The notes under the pieces were generated by a model. It saw only the letters and a program-made list of their open reading frames with translations. It did not search any database and was not told the DNA's origin. DNA of 6,447 nt from Paracoccaceae bacterium (lineage in GTDB: Bacteria; Pseudomonadota; Alphaproteobacteria; Rhodobacterales; Rhodobacteraceae). The stretch spans positions 1-6,447 of the forward strand of contig JAGLUD010000170.1 of assembly GCA_023134935.1 (NCBI GenBank), given 5' to 3'. The stretch's first letter is position 1; the number at the start of each line of letters is the position of its first letter. The position numbers and the translations under genes were made by a program. Below are positions 5,546 to 6,447 of the stretch, in pieces.

Positions 5546-6142
5546 CTACTTCCCCTTTAGCCGTTCAATCAGTGATAAAACCTCCGACTGCGCGTGGTCC
5601 AGTCCTAATCCGGTATCAATCAAATAATCCGCGCGCTCACGCTTTTCAGTGTCAGGGGTCTGCTTGGCCAAAATTGTTTCAAAAACCTCGCGGGTCATCC
5701 CTTTGCGATCCATAACCCTTTGCTCTTGTACATCTTTGTCAGCTGTAACAACCAAAACGCCGCCCAGCCACGAGTCTGCTCCGGTTTCATATAGAAGTGG
5801 GATATCACAAACGACCAACGGCCTGCCCAAATGTGAATCGAGAAAATTCTGGCGATCGGCGGATACCAACGGATGTACGACTTCTTCGATACGCTTAAGC
5901 AACCCTTGATCGGCCAAGATTGCCTTCCGCAGTGCACTACGGTCAACGGCGCCGTCTTTGATAGCGGCAGGTATGACGGTCTCGATGGCGTGAACACCAG
6001 CACCGCCGAAACCATAAAGTCTGTGAACCGAGGCATCCGCATCCCAAACTGGAACGCCAGCGGCACGAAAGAATTCCGCCGTAGTGGATTTACCCATCCC
6101 GATCGAACCCGTTAGCCCAAGTATGTATGGTGTATCACTCAT
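5546..6142 (-). CDS. coaE: Dephospho-CoA kinase
   Basis: A 198-residue P-loop kinase that phosphorylates the 3'-hydroxyl of dephospho-CoA with ATP, the last step of coenzyme A synthesis, in the cytoplasm. The Walker A motif G-L-T-G-S-I-G-M-G-K-S-T is at 9-20, the family D-A-D at 34-36, H-P-L-V at 90-93 and D-I-P-L-L-Y-E-T-G at 113-121. The late block Q-R-V-M-D-R-K-G-M-T...I-L-A-K-Q, followed by K-R-E-R-A-D-Y-L-I-D-T-G, completes the family signature. Length is normal. Its ATG overlaps the aroE stop as ATGA (6139-6142), with only a weak Shine-Dalgarno, and its TAG touches the dnaQ ATG, so the three genes read as one coupled operon whose promoter is beyond the right edge. Confidence 0.96.
   Translation of the reverse strand: MSDTPYILGLTGSIGMGKSTTAEFFRAAGVPVWDADASVHRLYGFGGAGVHAIETVIPAAIKDGAVDRSALRKAILADQGLLKRIEEVVHPLVSADRQNFLDSHLGRPLVVCDIPLLYETGADSWLGGVLVVTADKDVQEQRVMDRKGMTREVFETILAKQTPDTEKRERADYLIDTGLGLDHAQSEVLSLIERLKGK
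5551..5556 (-). promoter_or_regulatory. dnaQ ribosome binding site inside the end of coaE
   Basis: The minus strand reads AGGGGA five bases before the dnaQ ATG, encoding part of the last Lys-Gly-Lys of CoaE. With the stop and start codons abutting (TAGATG), this supports the ATG at 5545 as the dnaQ start and suggests ribosomes finishing coaE can begin dnaQ directly. Confidence 0.75.
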
Positions 6143-6447
6143 GCGTTCAGCACCGCTTGGCGTAACTCGTCATCAACTTCAGGCTTTTTTCCAAACCAGC
6201 TTTCAAACCCCGGAACAGCTTGATGCAAAAGCATCCCGAGACCATCGACCGTATCCAACCCACGAGCCTGCGCCTTTTCAAGGAAAGGGGTGATCAACGG
6301 TGCGTAAACAATATCTGTTACCAGCGCATCCGGTGCGGCAGCATAAAAATGCACACGCAGTTCCGGTTGCCCGTCCATCCCTAACGAAGTGGTGTTAACG
6401 ATTGTGGAGGCACCATCCATCGCTTCGCTAACCTCGCTCCATTCCAC
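6139..6447 (-). CDS. aroE: Shikimate dehydrogenase, C-terminal fragment
   Basis: The last 102 residues of shikimate dehydrogenase, which reduces 3-dehydroshikimate to shikimate with NADPH in aromatic amino acid synthesis. The gene enters from the right edge, and the first codon in the window is an internal Val (GTG), not a start. Visible signatures are V-N-T-T-S-L-G-M, T-D-I-V-Y-A-P-L-I-T-P-F-L, and V-D-G-L-G-M-L-L-H-Q-A, whose Gln is the conserved substrate-contacting residue near the end of the family. F-E-S-W-F-G-K-K-P then leads to the C-terminus. The catalytic Lys/Asp pair of the N-terminal domain is outside the window. The stop TGA overlaps the coaE start by four bases. Confidence 0.95.
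   Translation of the reverse strand: MEWSEVSEAMDGASTIVNTTSLGMDGQPELRVHFYAAAPDALVTDIVYAPLITPFLEKAQARGLDTVDGLGMLLHQAVPGFESWFGKKPEVDDELRQAVLNA

Noticed and set aside
1..6447. Mobile elements, CRISPR arrays, tRNA/rRNA genes, toxin-antitoxin or defence systems
   Set aside because: No transposase-like frame, regularly spaced repeats, cloverleaf, or hallmark motif was seen on either strand; nearly all sequence is explained by housekeeping genes.

Overview
The window looks like ordinary chromosomal DNA from an alphaproteobacterium, most likely a marine Rhodobacterales (Roseobacter-type) species of roughly balanced, moderate GC content. The evidence is gene order and protein wording: a secB gene tail to tail with dnaQ-coaE-aroE, a Tim44/TimA-like protein divergent from fxsA, an Smr-domain protein, a DUF2125-type exported protein, and a tandem-SH3 periplasmic protein next to a D-2-hydroxyacid (D-glycerate type) dehydrogenase. 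The species cannot be fixed from this sequence.

Layout, left to right. Positions 1-98 hold the N-terminus of a 2-hydroxyacid dehydrogenase on the minus strand. Divergent from it is an exported SH3-domain protein (213-743). An exported DUF2125-family protein (854-2305) follows, with a very clear ribosome binding site, and ends at a rho-independent terminator (2327-2356). A two-gene minus-strand unit meets this terminator: the Tim44/TimA-like membrane protein (2976-3626), then the Smr-domain protein (2359-2967). Divergent from that unit is fxsA (3744-4235), followed by secB (4312-4809). secB and the next minus-strand unit end in one shared, two-way hairpin terminator (4826-4855). That unit is tightly coupled, read as aroE (partial at the right edge), coaE, dnaQ; the joints are an ATGA overlap and a TAGATG abutment.

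Functionally, the centre is envelope and secretion housekeeping: SecB export chaperone, FxsA membrane protein, Tim44-like membrane adaptor, and two exported proteins of unknown or loosely known role. The right end combines shikimate synthesis (AroE), the last step of coenzyme A synthesis (CoaE) and DNA polymerase III proofreading (DnaQ), a conserved alphaproteobacterial housekeeping cluster rather than one pathway.

No mobile element, CRISPR array, tRNA, rRNA or defence-type system is visible, and I see no convincing previously undescribed system. The points most worth a second look are modest: the Tim44 and Smr genes are directly adjacent, without the mltA gene I would expect between them; there are two palindromes in promoter regions; a shared terminator contains part of the dnaQ stop codon; and the DUF2125 and SH3 proteins have no assigned function. 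There is no gene-free stretch over 300 bases; the largest gaps are about 110-117 bases.
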